Source: Alphaproteobacteria bacterium casp-alpha6 (GTDB taxonomy: Bacteria > Pseudomonadota > Alphaproteobacteria > Rhodobacterales > Rhodobacteraceae). From it: 64,000 bases of DNA. Positions 22,459 to 32,349 of this stretch are shown here, piece by piece. The DNA lies in the NCBI GenBank assembly GCA_001510135.1, contig LFER01000009.1, positions 37,806 to 101,805 of the forward strand, in the 5' to 3' direction. The notes beneath the pieces were generated by a model. The model did no database searches. It saw only the letters and a program-made list of their open reading frames with translations, and was not told the origin of the DNA. Within the stretch, counting starts at the first letter, position 1. Each line of letters starts with the position of its first letter. The translations under genes and the position numbers were made by a program.

Positions 22459-23295
22459 TTGCTGTGTTATCTGACCACAATAAAACACTCAGAGCTTTAT
22501 AAATCTGTTTTTGTTGTGTTGCTGTTGTTGGCAATTACTGCGCCGGTCTCTTTGATATTCGGATTTGGCGGTGCGATGGCCGCACGGTCTCGCATCTGGG
22601 TGATCAATGGACTGGGCCGGTTCTACATCGCCATCGTACGCGGTGTGCCCGACATTGCATTTTTCATGTTTTTTGTGATTGCTTTGGATCAGCTTCTGGA
22701 ATGGGTCCGCCACCACGCTTTTTGCCCAGATTGGAGCGATGCAATCTGGCAGGGCAATGATTTTGTGGTCTGTACAGAGGCCAAATTGCCGCTGAGTTCA
22801 GCGCCACAATGGGTGCATGATTCTTATAGTTTCGCCTTGGCGGTATTGACGTTTTCAATTGTTTTTGGAGCCTTTGCATCAAATGTTCTTTTTGGCGCGA
22901 TGCGCGCCGTGCCCGTGGCGCAGATCGAAACTGGCGAAGCTTACGGGATGACGCGCCGACAAACCTTTTGGCGGATTATTGTGCCGCAAATGTGGGTCTA
23001 TGCTTTACCAGGACTAAGTAATCTTTGGATGATCCTTATAAAAGCAACGCCACTTCTGTTTCTTTTGGGGATCGAAGATATCGTCTACTGGGCACGTGAA
23101 CTGGGGGGATCAAAAACATCTAAATTTACCTCCTACCCCCACGGAGACTGGCGGATCTGGTATTTTTTGGGGCTTTTGGTCTTTTACCTAGCTTTTACTC
23201 GGATCTCGGAAATTTTTCTCGACCGGCTCATGGCGCGCCTCACATTCGGTCAGGCCATAGCCGGTGGAGAAGCGCAGCGCAGGGGTGACGCATGA
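22459..23295 (+). CDS. ABC transporter permease (amino-acid type)
   Basis: RFYIAIVRGVPDIAFFMFF; EAYGMTRRQTFWRIIVPQM EAA loop. Confidence 0.9.
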   Translation: MLCYLTTIKHSELYKSVFVVLLLLAITAPVSLIFGFGGAMAARSRIWVINGLGRFYIAIVRGVPDIAFFMFFVIALDQLLEWVRHHAFCPDWSDAIWQGNDFVVCTEAKLPLSSAPQWVHDSYSFALAVLTFSIVFGAFASNVLFGAMRAVPVAQIETGEAYGMTRRQTFWRIIVPQMWVYALPGLSNLWMILIKATPLLFLLGIEDIVYWARELGGSKTSKFTSYPHGDWRIWYFLGLLVFYLAFTRISEIFLDRLMARLTFGQAIAGGEAQRRGDA

Positions 23296-24098
23296 GCTGC
23301 TGGGACATCATTGCAGATTACGGGTTGCGGTCGATCGGAATAGGTGAGCGGCTGCTGCCACGTAAGGATTTTACGCTTTGCCACCAAGTGACTCTTATTG
23401 GTTCTGGCATGATATGGAACATCTATTTTGGCACTTTGGCGCTTTTAGGTGGTTTCTTTTTCTCTATGGCTCTGGCTTTGGGCAAAGCATCAAGCCATTC
23501 TCTTCTGTCGCGATTGTCAAATTGGTTCATTTTTATTTTTCGCGGTTCCCCGCTCTTCATCCAGTTTTTCTTTGCCTATTTCGGCTTTGTAAGTCTGAAA
23601 GGCACGTTCACCATCTTTACCCCACTTTCCTCTGCATGGCTTGGGGCGTTGTTCGTTTTGTTTTGCAATACTGCCGCCTATGCGGGAGAGATCTTTTACG
23701 GCGCACTCAAAGCGATCCCAAGAGGCGATATCGAAGCCGCAGATGCCTACGGGCTATCGGGGTGGGCACGGTTTCGCAAAATCACATGGCCCACCATGTT
23801 GCGCCTTGGATGGCCTGCCTACACGAATGAAGCGATATTTCTGTTTCACGCTACAACGCTCGTTTATTTTTCGGCATTTCCCACGTGGCAGCAACGCGGG
23901 GACGCGCTTTATTACGCGCGCTACTTTGCCGATAAAACCTTTAATCCTTTTGTGCCTTACCCAATTTTGGCCGGATACTTTATCATACTCACGTTGATCG
24001 TGATTTGGATTTTTGGCTTTATGAACCGAAGATTGAACAGTCACCTGCCCCAAGATCAGCGCACAGGGTTAAAGTTGCGCTTTAACTTTATTCGTTAG
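23292..24098 (+). CDS. ABC transporter permease (amino-acid type)
   Basis: FIFIFRGSPLFIQFFFAYFG; DIEAADAYGLSGWARFRKITWPTM. Confidence 0.9.
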   Translation: MSCWDIIADYGLRSIGIGERLLPRKDFTLCHQVTLIGSGMIWNIYFGTLALLGGFFFSMALALGKASSHSLLSRLSNWFIFIFRGSPLFIQFFFAYFGFVSLKGTFTIFTPLSSAWLGALFVLFCNTAAYAGEIFYGALKAIPRGDIEAADAYGLSGWARFRKITWPTMLRLGWPAYTNEAIFLFHATTLVYFSAFPTWQQRGDALYYARYFADKTFNPFVPYPILAGYFIILTLIVIWIFGFMNRRLNSHLPQDQRTGLKLRFNFIR

Positions 24099-24201
24099 CT
24101 TTGAGCCCGGGATTTCAAAAGATGCAAAGACGAAAATCAAAAGCACCTCGGAATAAAAACGGTCAATGTTGTGTGGTTTCCCAATGCCTCATGAGGATCA
24201 A

Positions 24202-24888
24202 ATGAAAATAGGAATATTACAAGCCGGACACGCGCCAGATGTGATGATTTCGAAGACCGGAGATTATGGCGAGCTGTTCCAGCAATTCCTCGCAGGAGAG
24301 GGCTTTGACTTTACCGTCTATAGCGTGGTGGATATGGAATTTCCCGCCTCAGCCGAAGAAGCCGAAGGATGGCTCATCACCGGATCGCGCCATGGAGTCT
24401 ATGAAGCACATGATTTCATTCCCCCCCTAGAAACACTCATAAGGGATATTCATGCGCGACGCCTTCCGCTGGCAGGGATTTGTTTCGGGCATCAAATTAT
24501 TGCCCAAGCGCTTGGTGGAAAGGTGGAAAAATATGACGGTGGCTGGTCTGTAGGACATACAGAATATACGTTTGAAGGTCAGACCACGACGCTTAACGCC
24601 TGGCATCAAGATCAGGTGACACTCCCCCCTGCCGATGCTGTGGCAACCGGGTCCAGCCCGTTTTGCAAATTTGCGTTTTTAGAATACGGCGACCATATAT
24701 TTAGCGTTCAGGCCCATCCTGAATTTAACAGTGATTTTGTGGAGGGGCTGATTGATTTTCGCGGTAAAGGCGTTGTGCCAGACCCGCTTTTGAAAGAAGC
24801 CCGAAGCAAACTCCCGCTCAGCAACGACAGCGACCGTATTCGACAAAAAATTGTGACCCTTTTTCAATCTGCAATGGTGAATGTATGA
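24202..24888 (+). CDS. Class I glutamine amidotransferase-like protein
   Basis: MKIGILQAGHAPD...LITGSRHGVYE...LAGICFGHQIIAQALGG...VQAHPEF. Confidence 0.88.
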   Translation: MKIGILQAGHAPDVMISKTGDYGELFQQFLAGEGFDFTVYSVVDMEFPASAEEAEGWLITGSRHGVYEAHDFIPPLETLIRDIHARRLPLAGICFGHQIIAQALGGKVEKYDGGWSVGHTEYTFEGQTTTLNAWHQDQVTLPPADAVATGSSPFCKFAFLEYGDHIFSVQAHPEFNSDFVEGLIDFRGKGVVPDPLLKEARSKLPLSNDSDRIRQKIVTLFQSAMVNV

Positions 24889-26258
24889 CCCAATGGCCCG
24901 AAATTTATGAAAAGCTCCCTCAACGCGCAAAGGATTATCTTGAGGGGCGTAAGCTTGACGAAGTTGAATGTATTATTGCCGATATTCCTGGAATTGCCCG
25001 TGGCAAAGCGGTTCCTGCAGCGAAATTTGCAAAACAAACTTCATTTTATCTACCGGATTCCATTTTCTTTCAGTCCATCACTGGGGATTGGAGTGCGGCA
25101 GACGAAGAAGACGAATTCATCGAACGCGACATGATCCTTATTCCCGATTATACGACAGCCACAGCCGCGCCATGGACGGCCGCATCTGATTGGACGTTGC
25201 AGGTGATCCATGATGCCTACGACCGCAAAGGCAACCCCATTCCTTACGCACCACGCAATGTGCTGAAAAAGATTGTAAATCTCTTCCACGAAATGGGGTT
25301 AAAGCCGATTGTCGCCCCTGAAATGGAATTTTTCCTAGTGGGGCGAAATGTTGACCCATCTCAACCCATTGAAGCGATGATCGGTCGCTCAGGCCGGCCA
25401 GCAGCGGCCCGTCAGGCATACTCTATGACCGCCATTGATGAATTTGGCGCAGTGATTGATGACATTTATGATTTCGCCGAAGCCCAAGGTTTTGAAATTG
25501 ATGGGATCACGCACGAAGGTGGTGCGGGGCAGCTTGAGATCAACTTGCGCCATGGCGATCCGGTCAAGCTTGCAGATGAGGTATTTTACTTCAAACGACT
25601 GATCCGTGAGGCGGCGTTAAGGCACAATTGTTTTGCAACCTTCATGGCGAAACCCATTGAAAACGAACCGGGTAGCGCCATGCATATCCACCATTCTCTC
25701 ATTGACATGGAAACCGGAAAGAACGCATTTTCCGGCCCTCAGGGTGGGGAAACCGAACTGTTCTTTAACTTTATCGGTGGGCTTCAGAAATATATTCCCT
25801 CTGCGATTGCTCTGCTGGCGCCTTATGTGAATTCATACCGGCGATATGTGAAAGAATATTCCGCTCCGATCAACCTGTCTTGGGCGCGCGACAATAGAAC
25901 TGCAGGCATCCGCGTACCAATTTCTGGCCCAGAAGCAAAGCGGGTGGAAAACCGGTTGGCCGGGATGGACTGCAACCCCTATATCGGGATCGCTGCATCG
26001 CTGGCCTGCGGGTATCTGGGCATAAAAGAGGAACTGCGCCCTTCCAAACGCCAAAAAGGCGAACCGGATGAGGATGAAAATCAAATCCCGCGTATTATGG
26101 GGGATGCCTTGGATTTGTTTGATGAGGCAGACAAGCTACACGCACTTTTGGGGGAAGATTTTTCACGGGTCTATTCGACGATCAAACGCTCTGAATATGA
26201 CGAGTTTTTGCAAGTCATTTCTCCTTGGGAACGCGAGCACCTTTTGACAAACGTGTGA
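24885..26258 (+). CDS. Glutamine synthetase family protein (gamma-glutamylpolyamine synthetase-like)
   Basis: EMEFFLVGRN, GGAGQLEINLRHGDPV, KPIENEPGSAMHIHHSL, NLSWARDNRTAGIRVP. Confidence 0.9.
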   Translation: MTQWPEIYEKLPQRAKDYLEGRKLDEVECIIADIPGIARGKAVPAAKFAKQTSFYLPDSIFFQSITGDWSAADEEDEFIERDMILIPDYTTATAAPWTAASDWTLQVIHDAYDRKGNPIPYAPRNVLKKIVNLFHEMGLKPIVAPEMEFFLVGRNVDPSQPIEAMIGRSGRPAAARQAYSMTAIDEFGAVIDDIYDFAEAQGFEIDGITHEGGAGQLEINLRHGDPVKLADEVFYFKRLIREAALRHNCFATFMAKPIENEPGSAMHIHHSLIDMETGKNAFSGPQGGETELFFNFIGGLQKYIPSAIALLAPYVNSYRRYVKEYSAPINLSWARDNRTAGIRVPISGPEAKRVENRLAGMDCNPYIGIAASLACGYLGIKEELRPSKRQKGEPDEDENQIPRIMGDALDLFDEADKLHALLGEDFSRVYSTIKRSEYDEFLQVISPWEREHLLTNV

Positions 26259-26262
26259 CCAG

Positions 26263-27567
26263 ATGAATCTTCTTTATGCGAACGATGAAAAGGGAGCCTA
26301 CCCTGCCAGTTGGTATGCTGCGACCTGTGAGTTTTTGGTGCCCTGTCCTGCCGTTGAAGGCGAAAAGACAGCTGATGTTTGTGTGATCGGAGCCGGATTC
26401 ACGGGGCTGTCGGCGGCGTTGCATCTGGCAAAAACGGGACTTAGCGTCATCGTGCTTGACGCGCAGCGCATAGGCTTTGGGGCTTCTGGGCGCAATGGAG
26501 GACAGTTGGGCAGCGGTCAACGCATAGACCAGCGTGATTTGCTTCAGATGTTTGGTGAAGACAGCGCAAGGCGCCTTTGGGAATTGGGCGAAGAAAGCAA
26601 AGCCACAGTGGTTTCCCTTATAAGGGAACATAAAATTGACTGCGCTTTAAAACCCGGAATTGCGCATTTTGGATTTCATGACAAAGATATGCACGACATT
26701 CATGATGAGGCAGAGTTTCTTGCCAAATCCTACGGTTATTCGCAATACCATCCACTAAGCGAAGAGGAGGGTCAAACCCTCTGCCCCTCCCCCGTCTATA
26801 AAGGGGGGGGCATTGACAGGGGCGGTTACCATCTGCATCCTCTTCGCCTTGTCCTTGGGCTTGCAAAGGCCGCACAAGCAGCTGGGGTAAAGATTTATGA
26901 AAATAGTGAGGTCACGGCAGTAGATGAGGGTGCCAAAACCCGCGTTAAAACAGCCAAAGGGACCGTCATTTGCGAAAGAACCATACTGGCCTGTAACGGA
27001 TATTTGGGCAAATTAAATGCCTCTGTTGCGGGACGGGTGATGCCGATCAATAATTTTATCGTGGCAACCGAACCTCTTGGAGATGAGGGCATGCGCGTAT
27101 TGCGCGAGGATATTGCCGTGTCAGATACCAAATTCGTGGTGAATTATTTCCGCAAGTCCGAAGATGGTAGATTGCTTTTCGGGGGTGGCGAAAATTACAG
27201 TTACGCATTTCCCAAAGACATTGCCGCTACTGTACGCAAACCCATGCTCGAGATATTTCCCCACCTCAAAGACGTCCGTATCGACTATGCTTGGGGGGGT
27301 ACTCTGGCCATTACCATGCGCCGTTTACCCTTTTTCAAAAAACTGGGCCCGTCCGTCTACAGCGCTTCGGGGTATTCGGGGCATGGCGTTGGCATGGCCA
27401 TTTTGGCAGGCAAGCTCATCAGCCAAGCTATTCATGGCGACAGCAAGGGATTTGACACATTCGCCAAACTCCCGACTATGCCGTTTCCGGGCGGGCCAAG
27501 GATGCGTTTCCCGCTGCTGGTTTTGGCGATGACGTGGTATAGTTTACGCGACCGTCTCGGGATCTGA
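26263..27567 (+). CDS. FAD-dependent oxidoreductase (gamma-glutamylputrescine oxidase-like)
   Basis: DVCVIGAGFTGLSAALHLAKTGLSVIVLDAQRIGFGASGRNGGQ; adjacent to GS-like gene. Confidence 0.88.
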   Translation: MNLLYANDEKGAYPASWYAATCEFLVPCPAVEGEKTADVCVIGAGFTGLSAALHLAKTGLSVIVLDAQRIGFGASGRNGGQLGSGQRIDQRDLLQMFGEDSARRLWELGEESKATVVSLIREHKIDCALKPGIAHFGFHDKDMHDIHDEAEFLAKSYGYSQYHPLSEEEGQTLCPSPVYKGGGIDRGGYHLHPLRLVLGLAKAAQAAGVKIYENSEVTAVDEGAKTRVKTAKGTVICERTILACNGYLGKLNASVAGRVMPINNFIVATEPLGDEGMRVLREDIAVSDTKFVVNYFRKSEDGRLLFGGGENYSYAFPKDIAATVRKPMLEIFPHLKDVRIDYAWGGTLAITMRRLPFFKKLGPSVYSASGYSGHGVGMAILAGKLISQAIHGDSKGFDTFAKLPTMPFPGGPRMRFPLLVLAMTWYSLRDRLGI

Positions 27568-27572
27568 TCGGA

Positions 27573-28148
27573 TTATCTTTCCAGCTTATTGAGTTGCTCT
27601 TGCAAAGCAGACAGTTGTGATTTGATTTCAGACAAATCATCTTTGGGCGTGACTGTTTCTGGTGTTTTGCTCTCTGTCGAAGTCGTACTGGGTTTTGCAC
27701 CAAAGCCGCTGGTCATCGCTTTGAAAAACGCCTCTTGTTGGGCAGTGATCGCATCAAACCCGGGTATCTTGGCCATCGGGTTTATAGATTCCATATTTTG
27801 CATAAGCTGGGTTTGTCCCGCACGCATCATGTCAAAGGACATCGACAGGAATTCCGGTACAATGCTGGTCGCTTGTGTTGTATAAGAACGCACCAGATCC
27901 GTTAGAACGTTAACTGGAAGGACATTGTCCCCGCGACTTTCGTGATCTGCAATGATCTGTAAAAGATACTGACGTGTGAGGTCATCACCTGATTTCAAGT
28001 CAATAATCTGAACATCGCGGCCCTCACGGATGAACCCTGCTATATCTTCGAGCGTGACGTAATCGCTCGTTTCAGTATTATAGAGACGACGGCTTGCATA
28101 TCTTTTGACAAGCAATGGCTTTTGTTCTGTCGACACGGTTTCCTCCAT
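27573..28148 (-). CDS. phaR: Polyhydroxyalkanoate synthesis regulator PhaR
   Basis: LLVKRYASRRLYNTETSDYVTLEDIAGFIREGRDVQIIDLKSGDDLTRQ. Confidence 0.93.
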   Translation of the reverse strand: MEETVSTEQKPLLVKRYASRRLYNTETSDYVTLEDIAGFIREGRDVQIIDLKSGDDLTRQYLLQIIADHESRGDNVLPVNVLTDLVRSYTTQATSIVPEFLSMSFDMMRAGQTQLMQNMESINPMAKIPGFDAITAQQEAFFKAMTSGFGAKPSTTSTESKTPETVTPKDDLSEIKSQLSALQEQLNKLER

Positions 28149-28194
28149 GATATGCAGCACTGCAGCATAGTTTACGCTGTTGCGGCGAAAAAGA

Positions 28195-28220
28195 AAAGAG
28201 TGCGCCAAAGCGCACTCTTT
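28195..28220 (-). terminator. Rho-independent terminator of the phasin gene
   Basis: 11-bp perfect stem AAAGAGTGCGC/GCGCACTCTTT, 4-nt loop, followed on the minus strand by T-rich tract. Confidence 0.8.
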
Positions 28221-28253
28221 CCCAGCAATCAATTCAGTAATTTGGGAGGAAAA

Positions 28254-28697
28254 CTACTTGGAGGCTGCTTTTTTTGCTACATTGGTGACTTCGCTCGCAG
28301 CTTTTTTAACAGCAGCGCTTGCTTCTTCTGTCGCCTCTTTACCAGCTGCCATGAACAGCTCAACTGCATCCATTTGAGCTTTCTTTGCAACTTCTGCATA
28401 AGCCGCGATATTTTCGGCTGCCACTTCTGCTTGCGCAGATGTAAAATCTGTTACTGCTTTTGCATAATCTGCTGGCTCTGCTTTCGCTTTTGCGATGTCG
28501 CCCATTTTGGACAATGTATCTGTTGTCCATTTATTTGCGATTTCCGCGTTTTTGCTAACAGCTGTCAAAGCAACTGTTGCAAATTTTTCATTCAGGCTTG
28601 CGCCATTTTTAAACGCGGTTTCAAAGGTCGTTGTATCCATTGGGAATGCACCCATGAAATCTTTGAATATTGCGGTCATATCGGTTGTTGATGCCAT
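28254..28697 (-). CDS. phaP: Phasin (PHA granule-associated protein)
   Basis: Ala/Lys-rich helical protein between phaR and phaC; phasin-like. Confidence 0.85.
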   Translation of the reverse strand: MASTTDMTAIFKDFMGAFPMDTTTFETAFKNGASLNEKFATVALTAVSKNAEIANKWTTDTLSKMGDIAKAKAEPADYAKAVTDFTSAQAEVAAENIAAYAEVAKKAQMDAVELFMAAGKEATEEASAAVKKAASEVTNVAKKAASK

Positions 28698-28758
28698 TTT
28701 GAGTGTCCTTAACTGTGCTAAGTGTAGCGGAATTCAATTTCTGGATTGTATATAGATG

Positions 28759-28769
28759 CTGCACCGCAG
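28759..28769. promoter_or_regulatory. Putative PhaR operator CTGCN3GCAG (site 1)
   Basis: CTGCACCGCAG upstream of phasin gene. Confidence 0.55.
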
Positions 28770-28785
28770 CATTGCAAGTATTTTT

Positions 28786-28796
28786 CTGCACTGCAG
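28786..28796. promoter_or_regulatory. Putative PhaR operator CTGCN3GCAG (site 2)
   Basis: CTGCACTGCAG upstream of phasin gene, 27 bp from site 1. Confidence 0.55.
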
Positions 28797-28800
28797 CAAA

Positions 28801-30603
28801 TTATTTATTCTGGACGTTTGAACGCACTCGAACATATGTCCCGGGAGCATCTGAGATTGGTTTGAAAGCATCACTGCCGACAGGACCCGCCGGCTTTTTA
28901 GGACCCGCGTGGCTGGCAAGCCAAGTGCCCCAGTCTTCCCACCAACTGCCGGGCACAAATGTCGCCTGTTGCAACCATTCTTCCGGAGACAGCGTCAGAT
29001 CAGCATTGGTGTAATGCCCATATTTCTTTTTATTTGGCGGATTAACAATGCCTGCGATATGCCCTGATTGAGACATGATAAAGCGTTTAGAGCGGCTTCC
29101 CATTTTCTGAACGCCTCGGAAGCTGTCCTTCCAAGGCGCTATATGGTCCGTTTCGCATCCAATGGCGCATAGCGGCACGTCAACGTCGCGAAGGCGCACG
29201 ATGGTATCAAAGATCGGAAATCCTTCATTTGCGAACCGATCACTTTGACACAAACCGCGCAAATATTGTACGGCCATGGCGCCAGGTAAATTCGTGCCAT
29301 CCCCATTCCAATATAATAGATCGAACGCGGGCGGCGTGTTGCCAAGCATGTAACTCTCAATCGCAGGTCTATAAATCAGATCGTTAGAGCGTAAAAAGCT
29401 GAAAGTGCGCGCCATAACATAGCTCTTAAGGATGCCTTTCTTTTCCACTTCCTGCTCGATGCCATCAATAAAATCATTTTGGAGGAAGGGAAGGAAATCG
29501 CCCTGCTGGGAAAAATCCGTAAGAGTTGTGAAAAATGTAGCTGCCGAAACTGGATTTTCTTCACGCTGCTTCAAAAGGGCAAGCGTCAAGGCAAGCGTCG
29601 TGCCGCCAATACAGTATCCCACCGCGTTCACCTTTTCAGATCCGGCAATGGTGCGGGCAGTTTCAAACGCCGTCAGATAGCCGTGCGCTATGTAATCTTC
29701 GAGTGCGATTTTGTCGTAGCTTTCATCTGGGTTCACCCATGAGACAACAAAAACATTAAATCCCTGATCAACCGCCCATTTGATGAAACTGTTTTGTTCT
29801 TTCAGATCCAAAATATAGAATTTGTTGATCCATGGTGGAAAGATGATGAGAGGTATATCATACACTTCTTTTGTGCTGGGCGCATATTGGATGAGTTCAT
29901 GCATGTGGTTTCGAAACACCACTTTTCCGGGTGTGGTGGCAATATTTTCCCCCAAAGAAAATGCATCTTCATCAGCGAGGCGTACGATCAATTCGCCTTC
30001 GTTTGCCTCCATGTCCGAGATCAGGTTTTCCAACCCGTCAATCAAGGATTGACCTTGAGTTTCCACTGCCTTTTCAAGGGCTTCTGGATTGGTGCCCAAA
30101 AAATTGGTCGGCGCCATCATATCAATGACCTGATCCGTAAAATACCGCAGCCGGCGGGTCTGAGTATCATCAAGACCATCCAGTTGGTTGATCGCATCCC
30201 GCATTGCTTTGGAGTTTAGCAAATATTGGTCTTTTACAAAGGTGAAATACGGATTTGTGCTCCACAAAGGGTGGATGAACCGTCTATCTTTGACGGGTTC
30301 CGCTGCCTCAGTTTTTCCACCTTGGGCGGTCAGGTTAGTCTGCAGGTCAATAAATTCTTTGACAGATTCCCCCCAATAAGACACCTGTTGTGCCATAAAT
30401 TTCGCGGGATCATTGGCATAAGCCTGCCAGAATGCCCCTGCCGCTTTGACGTAAAGATCACTACCAGGTGCATTGATGGCGGTATTCACTTCTTTCTTCT
30501 CGCTGATTGCCGCGATAAAACGGGCCGAGAGGTCTTCCAACTTGGACAGGTTTTGGGCCAGTTCAGAGGAATTTTCTGAGTTTAATGCGTCACCGGTTGT
30601 CAT
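28801..30603 (-). CDS. phaC: Class I poly(R)-hydroxyalkanoate synthase
   Basis: GYCIGGTTLALTLAL lipase-like box, YDIPLIIFPPWINKFYILDL. Confidence 0.95.
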   Translation of the reverse strand: MTTGDALNSENSSELAQNLSKLEDLSARFIAAISEKKEVNTAINAPGSDLYVKAAGAFWQAYANDPAKFMAQQVSYWGESVKEFIDLQTNLTAQGGKTEAAEPVKDRRFIHPLWSTNPYFTFVKDQYLLNSKAMRDAINQLDGLDDTQTRRLRYFTDQVIDMMAPTNFLGTNPEALEKAVETQGQSLIDGLENLISDMEANEGELIVRLADEDAFSLGENIATTPGKVVFRNHMHELIQYAPSTKEVYDIPLIIFPPWINKFYILDLKEQNSFIKWAVDQGFNVFVVSWVNPDESYDKIALEDYIAHGYLTAFETARTIAGSEKVNAVGYCIGGTTLALTLALLKQREENPVSAATFFTTLTDFSQQGDFLPFLQNDFIDGIEQEVEKKGILKSYVMARTFSFLRSNDLIYRPAIESYMLGNTPPAFDLLYWNGDGTNLPGAMAVQYLRGLCQSDRFANEGFPIFDTIVRLRDVDVPLCAIGCETDHIAPWKDSFRGVQKMGSRSKRFIMSQSGHIAGIVNPPNKKKYGHYTNADLTLSPEEWLQQATFVPGSWWEDWGTWLASHAGPKKPAGPVGSDAFKPISDAPGTYVRVRSNVQNK

Positions 30604-30627
30604 TTGAATATAATCCGAGTATCTTTG

Positions 30628-30638
30628 CTGCTATGCAG
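30628..30638. promoter_or_regulatory. Putative PhaR operator CTGCN3GCAG (site 3), between divergent phaC and phaZ
   Basis: CTGCTATGCAG. Confidence 0.5.
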
Positions 30639-30722
30639 CATAGCAAGCTATCTCGTTAAGTCCAAGCGCATAAATAAAGGCTGAACCGGACATAGCTTCG
30701 CCGGAAACTGACGGAGACAAAC

Positions 30723-31952
30723 ATGCGCTATATGGCAAGTTATGATTTGATGGAAACGTTGCGCAACACCAATCAATGGATGGGTGCGACAGCACAGGCT
30801 TTTGCGTCCTACCCCGCATTTTCCATGCTCCCCAATCCGGCTCTGCAATGGACTGCAGCCTGGGGCCAAGTGACAGAGCGGAGCTTTCAGCGAATGGTCA
30901 TAAAGCCCGACTGGGGGATTGACAGTCTCGCATGCGACGACGGAAGGGATCACCTTGTTGAAGTACACCCCGTGCTTAAGCGCCCCTTTGGAGACCTCAT
31001 TCATTTCAATGTCATGGGCCGTGCCATTCAAAAGCGGCGGGTTTTGTTGGTTGCGCCAATGTCCGGTCATTATGCGACGCTTTTGCGCTCTACCGTCAAA
31101 AGCCTCATCCCAGATTGCGAGGTTTATGTCACAGACTGGCATAATGCGCGGGATATTCCTGTGTCTGCGGGAAAGTTTGATATCGAAGATTACACCCAGT
31201 ATCTCATCGATTTCATGCGAACCTTGGGGCCTGACCTTCACGTGATTGCAGTCTGCCAGCCTGTGCCCTTGACGCTCGCTGCGACGGCAATTCTCGCAAA
31301 AGAAGACCGAGCCGCCCAGCCTAAAACGCTGACGCTCATGGGGGGCCCAGTCGACCCTGACGCCAACCCGACGGATGTCACCGACTTTGGCCACCGTGTC
31401 ACAATGGGGCAATTGGAACAAACCCTAATCCAGAGAGTCGGTTACAAATATGCGGGCGTGGGGCGCAAGGTGTATCCGGGCCTTCTTCAGCTTTCTTCTT
31501 TTATGTCGATGAACGCTGAAAAACACATACGTGCCTTTTCGGATCAAATTATCCATACTGCACAGGGTAAGGCGTCAGACCACGACAAGCACAACAAATT
31601 CTATGATGAATATCTCGCCGTCATGGATATGACGGCAGAATTTTACCTGTCCACGGTCGAGCGTCTTTTCAAGAACCGGGAAATTGCGCAAAACAAATTC
31701 GTATTTAAAGGCACCCTTGTGGACTTTGCCGATATTACCGATGTGCCAATCAAAATCGTTGAAGGTGGTCAGGATGACATTTCAGCGCCAGGCCAATGCG
31801 CTGCAGCCTTGGCACTTTGTAGTGGTTTGGCTGACAGCAAAAAAGCAATCCACGTTGAACCGGACGCTGGTCATTATGGTATTTTTGCCGGAAGCAGTTG
31901 GCGAAACAATATTCGCCCGCTGGTCTTGGATTTTATTGCCTCAAATAGCTAG
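30723..31952 (+). CDS. phaZ: Intracellular PHB depolymerase
   Basis: VYVTDWHNARDIPVSAGKFDIEDYTQYLIDF, VCQPVPLTLAATA; divergent from phaC. Confidence 0.93.
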   Translation: MRYMASYDLMETLRNTNQWMGATAQAFASYPAFSMLPNPALQWTAAWGQVTERSFQRMVIKPDWGIDSLACDDGRDHLVEVHPVLKRPFGDLIHFNVMGRAIQKRRVLLVAPMSGHYATLLRSTVKSLIPDCEVYVTDWHNARDIPVSAGKFDIEDYTQYLIDFMRTLGPDLHVIAVCQPVPLTLAATAILAKEDRAAQPKTLTLMGGPVDPDANPTDVTDFGHRVTMGQLEQTLIQRVGYKYAGVGRKVYPGLLQLSSFMSMNAEKHIRAFSDQIIHTAQGKASDHDKHNKFYDEYLAVMDMTAEFYLSTVERLFKNREIAQNKFVFKGTLVDFADITDVPIKIVEGGQDDISAPGQCAAALALCSGLADSKKAIHVEPDAGHYGIFAGSSWRNNIRPLVLDFIASNS

Positions 31953-32349
31953 CCTGCCCCGTTACTGGGACATAACAGCTCCGGCGCCGTGATCAAAATT
32001 GTCGTTTCTTGGTTGAAAAATAATTGTCGAACTGCCCAACACCACAAAAAAGGTGAGCAGACTTGAAAGCATCATGACTGTGATCTGGTTCACAGAGCGG
32101 CCCCTAGCTTTCCGCCCAATATAAAGCACGGTTTTTAAAACCAATGCAGCAATTCAAACAGACCAGAATAAGAAAATTAGTATACATATTAAACGTTTGC
32201 GCCATTTTTATGGAACTGGATTCCCCGCAATGAAGCAGCGAAAAGCCTATATTCTTGAGCAGGAAGCTACAAAGACATAACCGCTTCATCGATCAGAAAA
32301 GAAAGATGAAGCGATTTAGCACAAACGACCGGAGACGTTTACAGCGGCA

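Noticed and set aside
28122-28691. 189-aa Cys-rich ORF on + strand
   Set aside because: Antisense to the Ala-rich phasin gene; Cys/Phe richness is a mirror of GCx/AAA codons, no family similarity
30648-31421. 257-aa ORF on - strand
   Set aside because: Antisense to phaZ, whose product is clearly recognisable
32282-32313. CGCTTCATC...GATGAAGCG imperfect terminator after rpoH
   Set aside because: 9-bp stem with 14-nt loop and no clear U-tract on the relevant strand; too weak to call
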